Assembly (NCBI GenBank): GCA_963771025.1
Contig: CAVYRL010000001.1
Coordinates: 124,001 to 188,000, forward strand
Length of the DNA: 64,000 nt
From: Miltoncostaea sp963771025
GTDB taxonomy: Bacteria; Actinomycetota; Thermoleophilia; Miltoncostaeales; Miltoncostaeaceae
Direction of reading: 5' to 3'
In this document: positions 25,761-33,281 of the stretch, piece after piece
Layout of the letters: each line of letters starts with the position of its first letter
Position numbering within the stretch: the stretch's first letter is position 1
The notes under the pieces: generated by a model
The model's input: only the letters and a program-made list of their open reading frames with translations
The model's database searches: none
What the model was told of the DNA's origin: nothing
Program-made: the position numbers and the translations under genes

Positions 25761-26189
25761 ATGGCTGACATCGCTCCGGTCACCGGAGACTTCGCGCCGA
25801 CAACGCCGCTTGCCGCGGCGACGGCGAAACCGAGGGCCGACATCTTCTCGTCGGAGGGCTTCCTCAAGCTGCTCGCAACGCAGATCAGCTCGCAGAACCC
25901 TCTCGAGCCGATGAAGGACACCGAGTTCGTCGCCCAGATGGCCTCGTTCTCCCAGCTCGAGCAGACCACCAACATGGCCTCCGACATCAAGGCGCTCACC
26001 ATGAGCGGCCGGCTCTCGCAGGGCGCCGCCCTGATCGGGAAGTCGGTGACCTACCAGCCGGCCAACGGCGACCCCGCGGTCACCGGGGTGGTGCAGAGCC
26101 TCACCGTGGGCTCCGCGAACACGTCGATGAGCCTGATCGTCAACGGCGTCTCCGTGGACGTCTCGCAGGTCACGGGGATCGCGCAATGA
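25761..26189 (+). CDS. flgD: Flagellar hook assembly scaffold FlgD (short form)
   Basis: 142 aa. It has the FlgD N-terminal signature FLKLLATQISSQNPLEPMKDTEFVAQMASFSQLEQTTNM near residue 33. The C-terminal part has a small beta domain (ALIGKSVTYQP.. VTGVVQSLTVG). It is shorter than the 220-aa Gram-negative proteins and lacks their Ig-like insert, like Bacillus-type FlgD. FlgD caps the growing hook. Ribosome site GAGGAGGGA ahead of ATG. Overlaps the next gene by ATGA. Confidence 0.93.
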   Translation: MADIAPVTGDFAPTTPLAAATAKPRADIFSSEGFLKLLATQISSQNPLEPMKDTEFVAQMASFSQLEQTTNMASDIKALTMSGRLSQGAALIGKSVTYQPANGDPAVTGVVQSLTVGSANTSMSLIVNGVSVDVSQVTGIAQ

Positions 26190-26581
26190 GCATCGAGCGC
26201 CCCTCGATCGGGCAGGTTCGCCCGGCCGCGGGCCCCGCGGCTCCCCAGGCGCCTGCGCGCGCCGGCGACGCGGCGGCCGGTTTCGACCGGGTGCTCTCGG
26301 ACAAGCTGCGCGGGCAACAGCCCCCCGGCGGGCTCAAGTGGAGCGCGCACGCGGTGCAGCGGCTCTCGCAACGTCAGATCGCCATCTCGCCCGAGGTGCA
26401 GCAGCGCCTCGAGAGCGCGGTGGATCGCCTGGCGAGCAAGGGCGGGCGCGAGAGCGTCGTCCTCGTGGATCGCATGGCGTTCGTCGTGGCGGTGCCCAAT
26501 CGCACCGTCATCACGGCCGTCGATCAGGCGGGGATGAAGGACCAGGTGTTCACCAACATCGACAGCGCCGTCGTCGGATGA
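26186..26581 (+). CDS. TIGR02530-type flagellar operon protein
   Basis: 131 aa from ATG 26186, inside the flgD stop. A Pro/Ala-rich N-terminus leads to LKWSAHAVQRLSQRQIAISPEVQQRLESAVDRLASKGGRESVVLVDRMAFVVAVPNRTVITAVDQAGMKDQVFTNIDSAVVG. This resembles the TIGR02530 family, which sits between flgD and flgE in Gram-positive flagellar operons (recognised from memory of family motifs). Role unknown, probably hook assembly or length control. Confidence 0.8.
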   Translation: MSIERPSIGQVRPAAGPAAPQAPARAGDAAAGFDRVLSDKLRGQQPPGGLKWSAHAVQRLSQRQIAISPEVQQRLESAVDRLASKGGRESVVLVDRMAFVVAVPNRTVITAVDQAGMKDQVFTNIDSAVVG

Positions 26582-26663
26582 CGTCGGCCCGGATGAACTC
26601 GGCGACCGAGCCGGACCTCTTCGAGGGGGGTCGGATCGCCACCAGGGAAAGGAAACCCACCCA

Positions 26664-27521
26664 ATGATGCGATCAATGTTCGCGGCCGTCTCCGGCCTGC
26701 GAAACCATCAGACCATGATGGACGTGCTGTCCTCGAACATCGCCAACGTCAACACGTTCGGCTACAAGTCGCAGCGCGCGACCTTCAAGGACTCGCTGTA
26801 CCAGAACCTCTCCGGCGCCGGCGCGCCTGTGCCCCCGAGCCTCGGCGGCACCAACCCGCGCCAGGTCGGCCTGGGGATGTCGCTCAACTCGATCGACACC
26901 CTCATGACCCAGGGCAACGCGCAGTCCACCGGGGTCGTGACCGACATGATGATCCAGGGCGACGGCTTCTTCCGCGTCGCCGCTCCCGGCGCCACCTTCG
27001 GCGGCGTCGGCGGCAACGACGTCGCCGCGGGCGGTGAGCAGTACACCCGCGCCGGCAACTTCTCGTTCGACAGCCAGGGCTACCTGGTGACGAGCAAGGG
27101 CCAGTACGTGCTCGGCACCGTCGCAGCCACCGGCAACGTCGGGCGCATCCAGGTCGACCCGGCGACGACGGCCGCGATCAACGTGGACGCGGCGGGCGGT
27201 GTCTCGGCCATCGACACGGCCGGCGTCTCGACGCCGATCGCGCAGCTGAGCCTGGCCAAGTTCGCCAACGCGCCGGGGCTCGAGCGCATCGGCGACAACC
27301 TCTACAGGGCCACCAACAACTCCGGCGTCGCCGTCAACGGCACCCCCGGAGGCGCGGCCGGCCATGGCGTGGTCGTCCCCGGCGCGCTCGAGATGAGCAA
27401 CGTCGACCTCGCGCTCGAGTTCACCAACATGATCATCGCCCAGCGCGGCTTCCAGGCGAACAGCCGGGCGATCACCACCTCCGACGACATGCTCCAGGAG
27501 CTGGTGAACCTCAAGCGCTAG
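26664..27521 (+). CDS. flgE: Flagellar hook protein FlgE (short form)
   Basis: 285 aa. N-terminal rod/hook motif MFAAVSGLRNHQTMMDVLSSNIANVNTFGYKSQRATFKD, central MTQGNAQSTGVVTDMMIQGDGFFRV, and C-terminal PGALEMSNVDLALEFTNMIIAQRGFQANSRAITTSDDMLQELVNLKR. Position after flgD and a TIGR02530-type gene supports FlgE. It is much shorter than enteric FlgE (about 400 aa), probably lacking the outer D2 domain; FlgF/FlgG are the alternatives. Start ATG 26664 (or 26667) follows AAAGGAAA. A hairpin terminator follows 29 bp after the stop. Confidence 0.88.
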   Translation: MMRSMFAAVSGLRNHQTMMDVLSSNIANVNTFGYKSQRATFKDSLYQNLSGAGAPVPPSLGGTNPRQVGLGMSLNSIDTLMTQGNAQSTGVVTDMMIQGDGFFRVAAPGATFGGVGGNDVAAGGEQYTRAGNFSFDSQGYLVTSKGQYVLGTVAATGNVGRIQVDPATTAAINVDAAGGVSAIDTAGVSTPIAQLSLAKFANAPGLERIGDNLYRATNNSGVAVNGTPGGAAGHGVVVPGALEMSNVDLALEFTNMIIAQRGFQANSRAITTSDDMLQELVNLKR

Positions 27522-27550
27522 GCCTTCTCGGGCCGCAGACGCACAACCGT

Positions 27551-27575
27551 GGCCCGCCGGCTCAACCGGCGGGCC
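27551..27575 (+). terminator. Hairpin terminator overlapping the flbD promoter
   Basis: A perfect 10-bp stem (27551-27560 with 27566-27575) with loop CTCAA. The loop and 3' arm contain the -35 element of the next promoter, so terminating flgE and starting flbD-motAB share the same DNA. Confidence 0.65.
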
Positions 27576-27588
27576 GGACGACCGATAA
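27562..27588 (+). promoter_or_regulatory. Sigma-28-like promoter for flbD-motA-motB-fliL
   Basis: TCAACCGG (27562-27569), 11-nt spacer, ACCGATAA (27581-27588). The leader to GTG 27645 is about 50 nt and holds a GGAGG ribosome site. The -35 lies inside the flgE terminator hairpin. Confidence 0.65.
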
Positions 27589-27644
27589 CCGGGTGGCGTA
27601 ATGGGCCAGACGGTTGTCGGCCCGCCACCGCATCGGAGGCTCAC

Positions 27645-27878
27645 GTGATCACCCTGCACCGCCTGAACGGAGACGAGATGACGCTCAACGCCGAGCTCAT
27701 CCTGACCGTCGAGGCGACACCCGACACGCACATCCTGATGATGGATCGGCGCCGAGTGCTGGTGACCGAGACGGTCGACGAGGTCATCGCCGCCGTCTTC
27801 GATTACCGCCACCGCGTTTCCAGCGGAGGCCACCTACCCTCCCCGGTCGATCACCTGGCCACGCACACGAGCCCGTAG
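27645..27878 (+). CDS. flbD: Flagellar FlbD family protein
   Basis: 77 aa from GTG 27645, preceded by GGAGG; the frame is open upstream but without family similarity. MITLHRLNGDEMTLNAELILTVEATPDTHILMMDRRRVLVTETVDEVIAAVFDYRHRV is the whole FlbD/SwrD motif. FlbD genes sit before motA in many Gram-positives; SwrD in Bacillus raises motor power. Not to be confused with the Caulobacter transcription factor of the same name. Confidence 0.9.
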   Translation: MITLHRLNGDEMTLNAELILTVEATPDTHILMMDRRRVLVTETVDEVIAAVFDYRHRVSSGGHLPSPVDHLATHTSP

Positions 27879-27886
27879 GCGCCGGC

Positions 27887-28699
27887 ATGTCTCCACTGAT
27901 CGGACTGGTCGGCGCCTGGGTCTTCATCATCATCGGGATGATCATGAAGGGCGGCAGCATCGGGGGCATCATCAGCCCCCCCGCCTTCCTCATGGTCGTC
28001 GGCGGCACGATGTGCGTCCTCATCGCCTCCTTCGGGCTGAAGGAGACGATGTCGATGATCAAGCTGACGATGCTGTCGCTCAAGGAGCGGACGGACAATC
28101 GGCCGGAGGTCGTCCGGACGCTGGTCGGCTACAGCGAGAAGGCGCGTCGCGAGGGCCTGCTGGTCCTCGAGGAGGACGCCAAGAACGCCGACGACCCGTT
28201 CCTGCGCAAGGGCGTCCGACTGGTCGTCAACGGCACGGACCCCGAGCTCGTCAAGGACATTCTCGAGACCGAGCTCGACGCGATGGAGGAGCGCCACCAC
28301 AAGAACCAGGACATGTTCAAACAGGGCGGCGCGTTCGCGCCGACCATCGGCATCCTGGCAACCGTGCTCTCGCTGGTCTCGGTGCTCCAGCATCTGGACG
28401 AGCCCGACCACCTCGGGCCGGCCATCTCCGCCGCCTTCCTCGCCACCTTCTACGGCGTGGCCGCGGCGAACATCGTGTTCCTGCCGATCGCGAACGCGCT
28501 CAAGAAGACGACCACCCTCGAGTCGAGCGAGCGCATGCTCATCATCGAGGGCGTCCTCAGCATCCAGAGCGGCGACAACCCGCGGATCCTGGCGGAGAAG
28601 CTGTGGAGCTTCCTGCCCCCCGATGCCCGCGAGGGTGAGTCCGACGACGAGGGCGAGTCCATGAGGGCTCCGGCCGACGCGATCCCCGAAGCGGCGTAG
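27887..28699 (+). CDS. motA: Flagellar motor stator protein MotA
   Basis: 270 aa from ATG 27887. Four membrane helices are visible: residues 3-20 (LIGLVGAWVFIIIGMI), 28-48, about 150-170 (FAPTIGILATVLSLVSVL) and about 183-205. A cytoplasmic charged loop between helices 2 and 3 contacts FliG. The KQGGAFAPTIGILATVLSLV segment carries the conserved Pro that couples proton flow to movement. The acidic tail (EGESDDEGES) is unusual. motB follows after 10 bp. Confidence 0.95.
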   Translation: MSPLIGLVGAWVFIIIGMIMKGGSIGGIISPPAFLMVVGGTMCVLIASFGLKETMSMIKLTMLSLKERTDNRPEVVRTLVGYSEKARREGLLVLEEDAKNADDPFLRKGVRLVVNGTDPELVKDILETELDAMEERHHKNQDMFKQGGAFAPTIGILATVLSLVSVLQHLDEPDHLGPAISAAFLATFYGVAAANIVFLPIANALKKTTTLESSERMLIIEGVLSIQSGDNPRILAEKLWSFLPPDAREGESDDEGESMRAPADAIPEAA

Positions 28700-28709
28700 G
28701 GGGCAGACC

Positions 28710-29531
28710 GTGGCCAAGCGAAAGCAGCGACACGAGGAGCATCCGGACGAGCGGTGGCTGATCACCTACGCCGACGTGCTCACGCTGATGTTCGTGCTCT
28801 TCATGGTCCTCTTCTCGATCTCCGTCGTGAACACGGCGAAGTTCGAGGTCCTCAAGCAGAGCCTCCAGGACGCCTTCAACAGCGGCCTGGCCAACGGCGG
28901 CCAGAGCGTCCTCGAGGGGGCCGGCAGCGTCGACGCGAGCCCGGTCGTGGACACGCCGACGAGCCAGATCTCACCCGAGCTGCCCTTCGTGGGCGGCATC
29001 AACCTGTCGAAGGCCTCGCCCGAGCAGCTGCTCGAGACCAAGCAGCTGATGACGGCCGAGAAGAAGATCGACGCGACCGTCGAAAAGGCCGGGCTGGAGA
29101 AGAGCATCAGCACCGTGGTCAACGAGCGTGGCCTGATGCTGCGCGTCGAGACCGACGGCGTGCTCTTCGACTCCGGCCGGGCCGTGCTGCGCCCCGAGGG
29201 CGCGCGCATCATCGCCCCGATCGCGGCGTCGATGGTCAAGCTGCCCAACCCGATCCGGGTTGAGGGTCACACCGACAGCACCCCCATCAACTCGAGTCAG
29301 TTCCCCAGCAACTGGGCGCTCTCGGGGGTGCGCGCGGCCGCCGTCGTGCAGGTGCTCCAGAGCGCCGGCGTGCCGGAAGCCCGCCTCCAGGCCGCGGGAT
29401 TCGGGGACGCCCGCCCGATCGCCGACAACACCTCCGAGGCCGGCCGCGGCAAGAACCGCCGCGTCGAGATCCTCGTCATGCGCCTGCAGGGCGCGCCAGA
29501 GCAGTCACCCGCAGTCGCCCTCGGTGGATAA
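28710..29531 (+). CDS. motB: Flagellar motor stator protein MotB
   Basis: 273 aa from GTG 28710. Basic N-terminus, then a single membrane helix ITYADVLTLMFVLFMVLFSIS with the ion-binding Asp at residue 22. The periplasmic OmpA-like domain has VEGHTDSTPINSSQFPSNWALSGVRAAAVV and GFGDARPIADNTSEAGRGKNRRVEI, which bind peptidoglycan. The residue pattern near Asp22 resembles proton-type stators, but ion specificity needs testing. Confidence 0.95.
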   Translation: MAKRKQRHEEHPDERWLITYADVLTLMFVLFMVLFSISVVNTAKFEVLKQSLQDAFNSGLANGGQSVLEGAGSVDASPVVDTPTSQISPELPFVGGINLSKASPEQLLETKQLMTAEKKIDATVEKAGLEKSISTVVNERGLMLRVETDGVLFDSGRAVLRPEGARIIAPIAASMVKLPNPIRVEGHTDSTPINSSQFPSNWALSGVRAAAVVQVLQSAGVPEARLQAAGFGDARPIADNTSEAGRGKNRRVEILVMRLQGAPEQSPAVALGG

Positions 29532-29540
29532 GGAGCGCAC

Positions 29541-29987
29541 GTGAAGAAGGTCCTCATTTTCGGTCTTCCGGTGCTCCTGTTGGTGGGGCTCTTCATGGTC
29601 AAGACGATCTTCCTGGCCCCCGCGCCGCCCGACCCGAAGAAGCTCGCCACGGAGCCGGGCGCCGTCTACACCATGGCCACGCCGTTCGTGGTCAACCTGG
29701 CCGACGGCGGCGACACCCCCCACTTCGCGAAGGTGGGCGTCGCGCTGCGATTCTCCAAGCTCTCCGAGGGCGAGATCGTGCCCGGAAAGGGCGACAAGCC
29801 GGCCGAGGTCGAGGCCGACTCGGAACTGCGCGACATCGTCATCTCGACGCTCCAGGGCCACAGCAGCGGCGACCTCGACAGCTCGAGCGGCCGCGACCGG
29901 GTCAAGAGGCAGATCATGACCAAGGTCAACAAGCAGACCGACCTGAAGATCACCGACGTCTACTACACGGAGTTCGCCGTCCAGTAA
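29541..29987 (+). CDS. fliL: Flagellar basal body-associated protein FliL
   Basis: 148 aa from GTG 29541. N-terminal membrane helix (VLIFGLPVLLLVGLFMVKTIF), then a periplasmic domain with VYTMATPFVVNLADGGDTPHFAKVGVALRFS, DSELRDIVISTLQGHSSGDL, RDRVKRQIMTKVNKQTDLKITDVYYTEFAVQ, all FliL hallmarks. It rings the stator complex and supports motor torque. Ends 11 bp before the convergent anti-sigma gene. Confidence 0.93.
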   Translation: MKKVLIFGLPVLLLVGLFMVKTIFLAPAPPDPKKLATEPGAVYTMATPFVVNLADGGDTPHFAKVGVALRFSKLSEGEIVPGKGDKPAEVEADSELRDIVISTLQGHSSGDLDSSSGRDRVKRQIMTKVNKQTDLKITDVYYTEFAVQ

Positions 29988-29998
29988 GGCGGCGCCTG

Positions 29999-30406
29999 CT
30001 ACGCCCCGATCTGCGGGTCCGGGGAGAGCTCTATCCGGACGCGGGTGCGATCCCCGGCGCAATCGATGGTCACGATGTCCGCCAGCTGCCGGGCGATCCA
30101 GAGCCCGCGTCCGCGGCGGCCGAACGGCTCGGGGGGGTGGGTCTTCCACACCTCGCCGCGGTCGAACCCATCGCCGACGTCCGAGACCTCGACCACCAGG
30201 CGTCCGTCCACCCACGCCTCGACGGCGATGGGGGCGGCCCCGTGCTCCTGGGCGTTGGCGATCACCTCGTCCAGGGCGAGCACGAGGTCGCTCGCGCGGT
30301 CGCCGAAGCCCTCGTTGACGGCGATCCCGTGAACCGCGGCACGAACCTCGGCGATCTCCCCCGGGTCCTCGCCGAGAACTGCCGAATAGCGACCGTTCCC
30401 CCCCAA
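29999..30406 (-). CDS. Anti-sigma-type serine kinase (RsbW-like HATPase domain)
   Basis: 135 aa from TTG 30406, chosen because AGGAG lies 8 nt upstream and the longer open frame has no family similarity. It is one HATPase_c_2 domain: AVHGIAVNEGFGDRASDLVLALDEVIANAQEHG is the N-box, VVEVSDVGDGFD the G1 box, and GRRGRGLWIARQLAD the G2 box. Such proteins bind and inhibit sigma factors or phosphorylate anti-sigma antagonists. No partner gene is adjacent. Placement beside fliL may be chance or may mark control of a motility/stress sigma factor. Confidence 0.75.
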   Translation of the reverse strand: MGGNGRYSAVLGEDPGEIAEVRAAVHGIAVNEGFGDRASDLVLALDEVIANAQEHGAAPIAVEAWVDGRLVVEVSDVGDGFDRGEVWKTHPPEPFGRRGRGLWIARQLADIVTIDCAGDRTRVRIELSPDPQIGA

Positions 30407-30653
30407 CCCCTGACTCCTGCGTCGAGATACCGGCCCATTCTCCAGCCCGCGGAGGCGAAGGGTAGCTAGTCCCGGGGCACACCGGGGCTTCTCCGGTGTG
30501 GAGGGGGTTCTCGGGGCGTTTGCGCCACGGTGCGCGGAGGGCTGGCGACACGGCGAGGAACCCGCCTCGTGGGCGGCCGGTTCCTCGCGCGCCACGACCC
30601 GCCCGAGTCCTCCTCCGGCTTGACGTATGCTGATATCGGAATATGATGGCCCC
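30407..30653. other. 247-bp divergent intergenic region: hairpin and arsR promoter
   Basis: Holds an 8-bp hairpin with a 7-nt loop (30478-30500) and the promoter/operator of arsR. No coding sequence recognised. Confidence 0.4.
30620..30647 (+). promoter_or_regulatory. Sigma-70 promoter of the arsR operon with possible operator
   Basis: TTGACG (30620-30625), 16-nt spacer, TATGAT (30642-30647) is close to the vegetative consensus. ATG 30654 follows 6 nt after the -10, so the mRNA is probably leaderless. TGATAT and ATATGA around 30631-30646 form an imperfect inverted repeat that may be the ArsR operator. Confidence 0.65.
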
Positions 30654-30995
30654 ATGGCACGAGCAGCGACGACCTCCGACGTCTTCAACGCGATCGCCGA
30701 GCTGCGGCGCCGGGAGATCCTGGTGCTGCTGCGGGCGGGTGAGAGGCCGGTGACCGAGTTGGCCCAGGAGCTGGGGATGACCCAGCCGGGGGCGTCCAAG
30801 CACCTGCGGGTGCTCCGGGAGGTCGGACTGGTGCGGGACCGCAGGGCAGGCAAGCAACGCCTGTACGGCCTCGACGCTCGCGGGCTGCGACCGGTTCACG
30901 AGTGGACCGGTGGGTTCGAGCGGTTCTGGAACGAGAGCTTCGACCGGCTGGACGAGTACGTACAGGACCTCACGAAGGCACGGCAGGAGGAGTAG
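30654..30995 (+). CDS. ArsR family winged-helix transcriptional regulator
   Basis: 113 aa from ATG 30654. Winged-helix fold: DVFNAIAELRRREILVLLRAGERPVTELAQELGMTQPGASKHLRVLREVGLVRDRRAGKQRLYGLD. The C-terminal helix FERFWNESFDRLDEYVQDL is typical of the subgroup paired with SRPBCC/AHSA1 proteins. No Cys metal site is visible, so a metal sensor is unlikely. It probably represses its own operon with the two downstream genes. Confidence 0.88.
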   Translation: MARAATTSDVFNAIAELRRREILVLLRAGERPVTELAQELGMTQPGASKHLRVLREVGLVRDRRAGKQRLYGLDARGLRPVHEWTGGFERFWNESFDRLDEYVQDLTKARQEE

Positions 30996-30998
30996 CCG

Positions 30999-31505
30999 AT
31001 GAGCGCGACCGGACGACGGCCGCCGGCGCAGTCCGCGACGGCCGACCGCGAGATCGTGATCTCCCGGGTCATCAGTGCCCCACGGGAGGTGGTGTTCGAG
31101 GCGTTCACCGAGGTGCGGCACCTGTCGCGGTGGTGGGGACCGGAGGGGTTCACCACCACCACGCGGGCGTTCGCGTTCCGCGTCGGCGGGGAGTGGGACT
31201 TCGTGATGCACGGGCCGGACGGGACGGACTACCAGGAGTGGATCTCCTGGACCGAGATCGTCCCGCCGGAGCGGATCGCGCTGCTGCACGGTGAGTCGCG
31301 CGGCGACCCGAGCGCCTTCGCGTCGGTCGTGACGTTCGCGCCCGACGGCGCGGCGACCCGGATCGAGATGCGCACGGTGTTCCCCACCAAGGAGCTGCGC
31401 GACGAGGCGGTCGAGAAGTACCACGCGATCGAGGGCGGCCGGCAGACCCTCGGCAACCTGGCTGCCCACGTCGCCGAGATCGTTCGGAAGGGAGTCGAGG
31501 ACTGA
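30999..31505 (+). CDS. SRPBCC (AHSA1-type) family protein
   Basis: 168 aa from ATG 30999, after AGGAGGAG. The START/AHSA1-like fold is shown by ISRVISAPREVVFEAFTEVRHLSRWWGPEGFTTTTRAFAFRVGGEWDFVMHGPDGTDY, then WTEIVPPERIALLHGE and the closing YHAIEGGRQTLGNLAAHV. Such proteins bind a hydrophobic ligand; function is usually unknown. Located between arsR and a DHFR-like gene, an arrangement common in actinobacteria. TGATG overlap with the next gene. Confidence 0.88.
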   Translation: MSATGRRPPAQSATADREIVISRVISAPREVVFEAFTEVRHLSRWWGPEGFTTTTRAFAFRVGGEWDFVMHGPDGTDYQEWISWTEIVPPERIALLHGESRGDPSAFASVVTFAPDGAATRIEMRTVFPTKELRDEAVEKYHAIEGGRQTLGNLAAHVAEIVRKGVED

Positions 31506-32140
31506 TGGCGGGGAAGGTGTTCTTCAGCGTGACGATGTCGCTGGACGGGTTCATCGCGCCCGAGGAGGGCATGGACGACCCGGATGCACAGCGCTGGATG
31601 GCGCAGTGGATGGAACTGCAGCGGTGGATATTCCCGCAGCGGTTCTTCCGGGAGAACCTGAACCTCGGCGAGGGCGGCGAGGAAGGGCGCGACAACGACA
31701 TCGTGCGGGAGACGTTCGAGCGCACCGGGGCGAGCGTGATGGGCAAGCGCATGTTCGACCTCGGCGAGCAGGCGTGGCCGGAGGAGGCGCCGTTCCACAC
31801 GCCGGTCTTCGTCGTGACGCACGAGAAGCGTGACCCCTGGGAGCGGCCGGGCGGGACCACCTTCCACTTCGCCGACGACGGCATCGGGCCCGCGCTCGAC
31901 CAGGCCCGCGAGGCCGCCGGCGACCGGGACGTCCGCATCGCGGGCGGCGGCGCGACGATCCTGGAGTACGTGAACGCCGGCCTGATCGACGAGTTCACGA
32001 TCGCCCTCTCACCCGTGCTGTTCGGCTCCGGAATCCGCCTGTTCGAGGGCGTGGACGCGGGCCGCGTGGCCCTGGAGCCGGTCCGCGCGGAGCCGACGCA
32101 GCGGGTGACCCACCTGAGCTACGCAGTCCGGGAGCGGTAA
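31505..32140 (+). CDS. Dihydrofolate reductase family protein (RibD C-terminal-like)
   Basis: 211 aa. N-terminal FFSVTMSLDGFIAPEEGMDDP, then ASVMGKRMFDLGEQAWPEEAPFHTPVFVVTHEK, IAGGGATILEYVNAGLIDEFTIALSPVLFGSGIRLFEGVD. This is the YwjB/RibD-C-like DHFR-fold family, NADPH-dependent but rarely true folate reductases. Physiological substrate unknown. Third gene of the arsR operon. The 120 bp after it lead into the fliM promoter. Confidence 0.87.
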   Translation: MAGKVFFSVTMSLDGFIAPEEGMDDPDAQRWMAQWMELQRWIFPQRFFRENLNLGEGGEEGRDNDIVRETFERTGASVMGKRMFDLGEQAWPEEAPFHTPVFVVTHEKRDPWERPGGTTFHFADDGIGPALDQAREAAGDRDVRIAGGGATILEYVNAGLIDEFTIALSPVLFGSGIRLFEGVDAGRVALEPVRAEPTQRVTHLSYAVRER

Positions 32141-32260
32141 CTGTCCCGACCTCGGCGCTCCCCCGCCGAGGAGAGGGTGGTGACCAGCGCGTCGCGTGTC
32201 ACGCCGATCCACAGGTCGTGACCATTCCCTCGGCGCCGCACCGAGAGGGGCCTCCCGGTC

Positions 32261-32287
32261 TCAACTCCTTCCCTTTACGGCCGATGA
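32261..32287 (+). promoter_or_regulatory. Sigma-28-like promoter for fliM, leaderless geometry
   Basis: TCAACTCC (32261-32268), 11-nt spacer, GCCGATGA (32280-32287). GTG 32295 starts exactly 7 nt later, leaving no room for a ribosome site. It probably drives fliM-fliN. Confidence 0.65.
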
Positions 32288-32294
32288 GAGGGGC

Positions 32295-33281
32295 GTGCCG
32301 GATGTCCTCTCACAAAGCGAGATCGACGCGCTTCTCGTCGCGATGTCGCGCGGCGACATCGACGAGGGCGGAGCGGAGGACGGACAGAAGGTCCGGCCCT
32401 TCGACTTCACGCGTCCGAGCAAGTTCTCGAAGGACCAGCTGCGTACCGTCGAGCTGCTCCACGAGGTCTTCTGCCGGTCGGTGCAGACCCAGCTGTCGGG
32501 GCTCGTGCGGACGCCGGTCGAGGTCGAGGTGGTCAGCGCCGACCAGGTGAGCTACCGCGAGTTCCTCACCTCGATCCCGACGCCCAGCCTGCTGTCGATC
32601 GTCACGATGGAGCCCTTCGAGGGCAACGCGGTCATCGAGCTCAACCTGCCCCTGGCCCTGTCGGTCATCGACCGCCTTGTGGGCGGTCCCGGCACGCAGC
32701 GCCCCAAGGCGCGCGAGCTGACCGAGATCGAGCAGGCGCTGCTGGCCAACGTCACCGACATCCTGCTCGGGGCGTTCACCGAGGCGTGGTCAACCGTGGT
32801 GCCCGTGCACTTCCGCCTGGTGGGCACCGAGATGGACCCCCAGTTCGCCGAGGTGGTGACCCCGTCCGAGATGGTGGTGCTCATCAGCTTCGCCCTGCGC
32901 ATCGGCAGCGCGTCGGGCAACGTCTCGCTGTGCGTGCCGTATCTCGTGCTCGAGCCGGCGATGGACAAGCTGACCGCGCGCGGCTATTTCTCGAGCCAGT
33001 CCGACACCTCGACCCCCGAGAGCCGCGACAGCGTCGCGACCCAGATCGGCTCGGTGATGGTGCCCGTGGCCGTCGAGCTCGGAAACGCCCAGCTGAGCGT
33101 GGCCGAGCTGCTCGCGCTGGAGCCCGGCGACGTCATCCCCCTTGCCATCGGCGTCGGCTCCGACGCCACGCTGCGCGTCGGACGCCGCGAGGCCTTCCTC
33201 GCCCAGCCCGGCGTCCGCGGGCGGCGCGTGGCCGTTCAGATCAGCAGCCCGATCGATGAGTCGGAAAGGACCTTCGCATGA
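32295..33281 (+). CDS. fliM: Flagellar motor switch protein FliM
   Basis: 328 aa. The frame is open from 32196, but GTG 32295 gives the standard FliM opening (VLSQSEIDALL) right after the promoter. Domains: N-terminal EIDALL peptide that binds phosphorylated CheY, CheC-like middle domain (FEGNAVIELNLPLALSVIDRLVGGPG, LTEIEQALLANVTDILLGAFTEAW), and a C-terminal SpoA domain (VAVELGNAQLSVAELLALEPGDVIPL). C-ring component in the cytosol. Overlaps fliN by ATGA. Confidence 0.95.
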   Translation: MPDVLSQSEIDALLVAMSRGDIDEGGAEDGQKVRPFDFTRPSKFSKDQLRTVELLHEVFCRSVQTQLSGLVRTPVEVEVVSADQVSYREFLTSIPTPSLLSIVTMEPFEGNAVIELNLPLALSVIDRLVGGPGTQRPKARELTEIEQALLANVTDILLGAFTEAWSTVVPVHFRLVGTEMDPQFAEVVTPSEMVVLISFALRIGSASGNVSLCVPYLVLEPAMDKLTARGYFSSQSDTSTPESRDSVATQIGSVMVPVAVELGNAQLSVAELLALEPGDVIPLAIGVGSDATLRVGRREAFLAQPGVRGRRVAVQISSPIDESERTFA

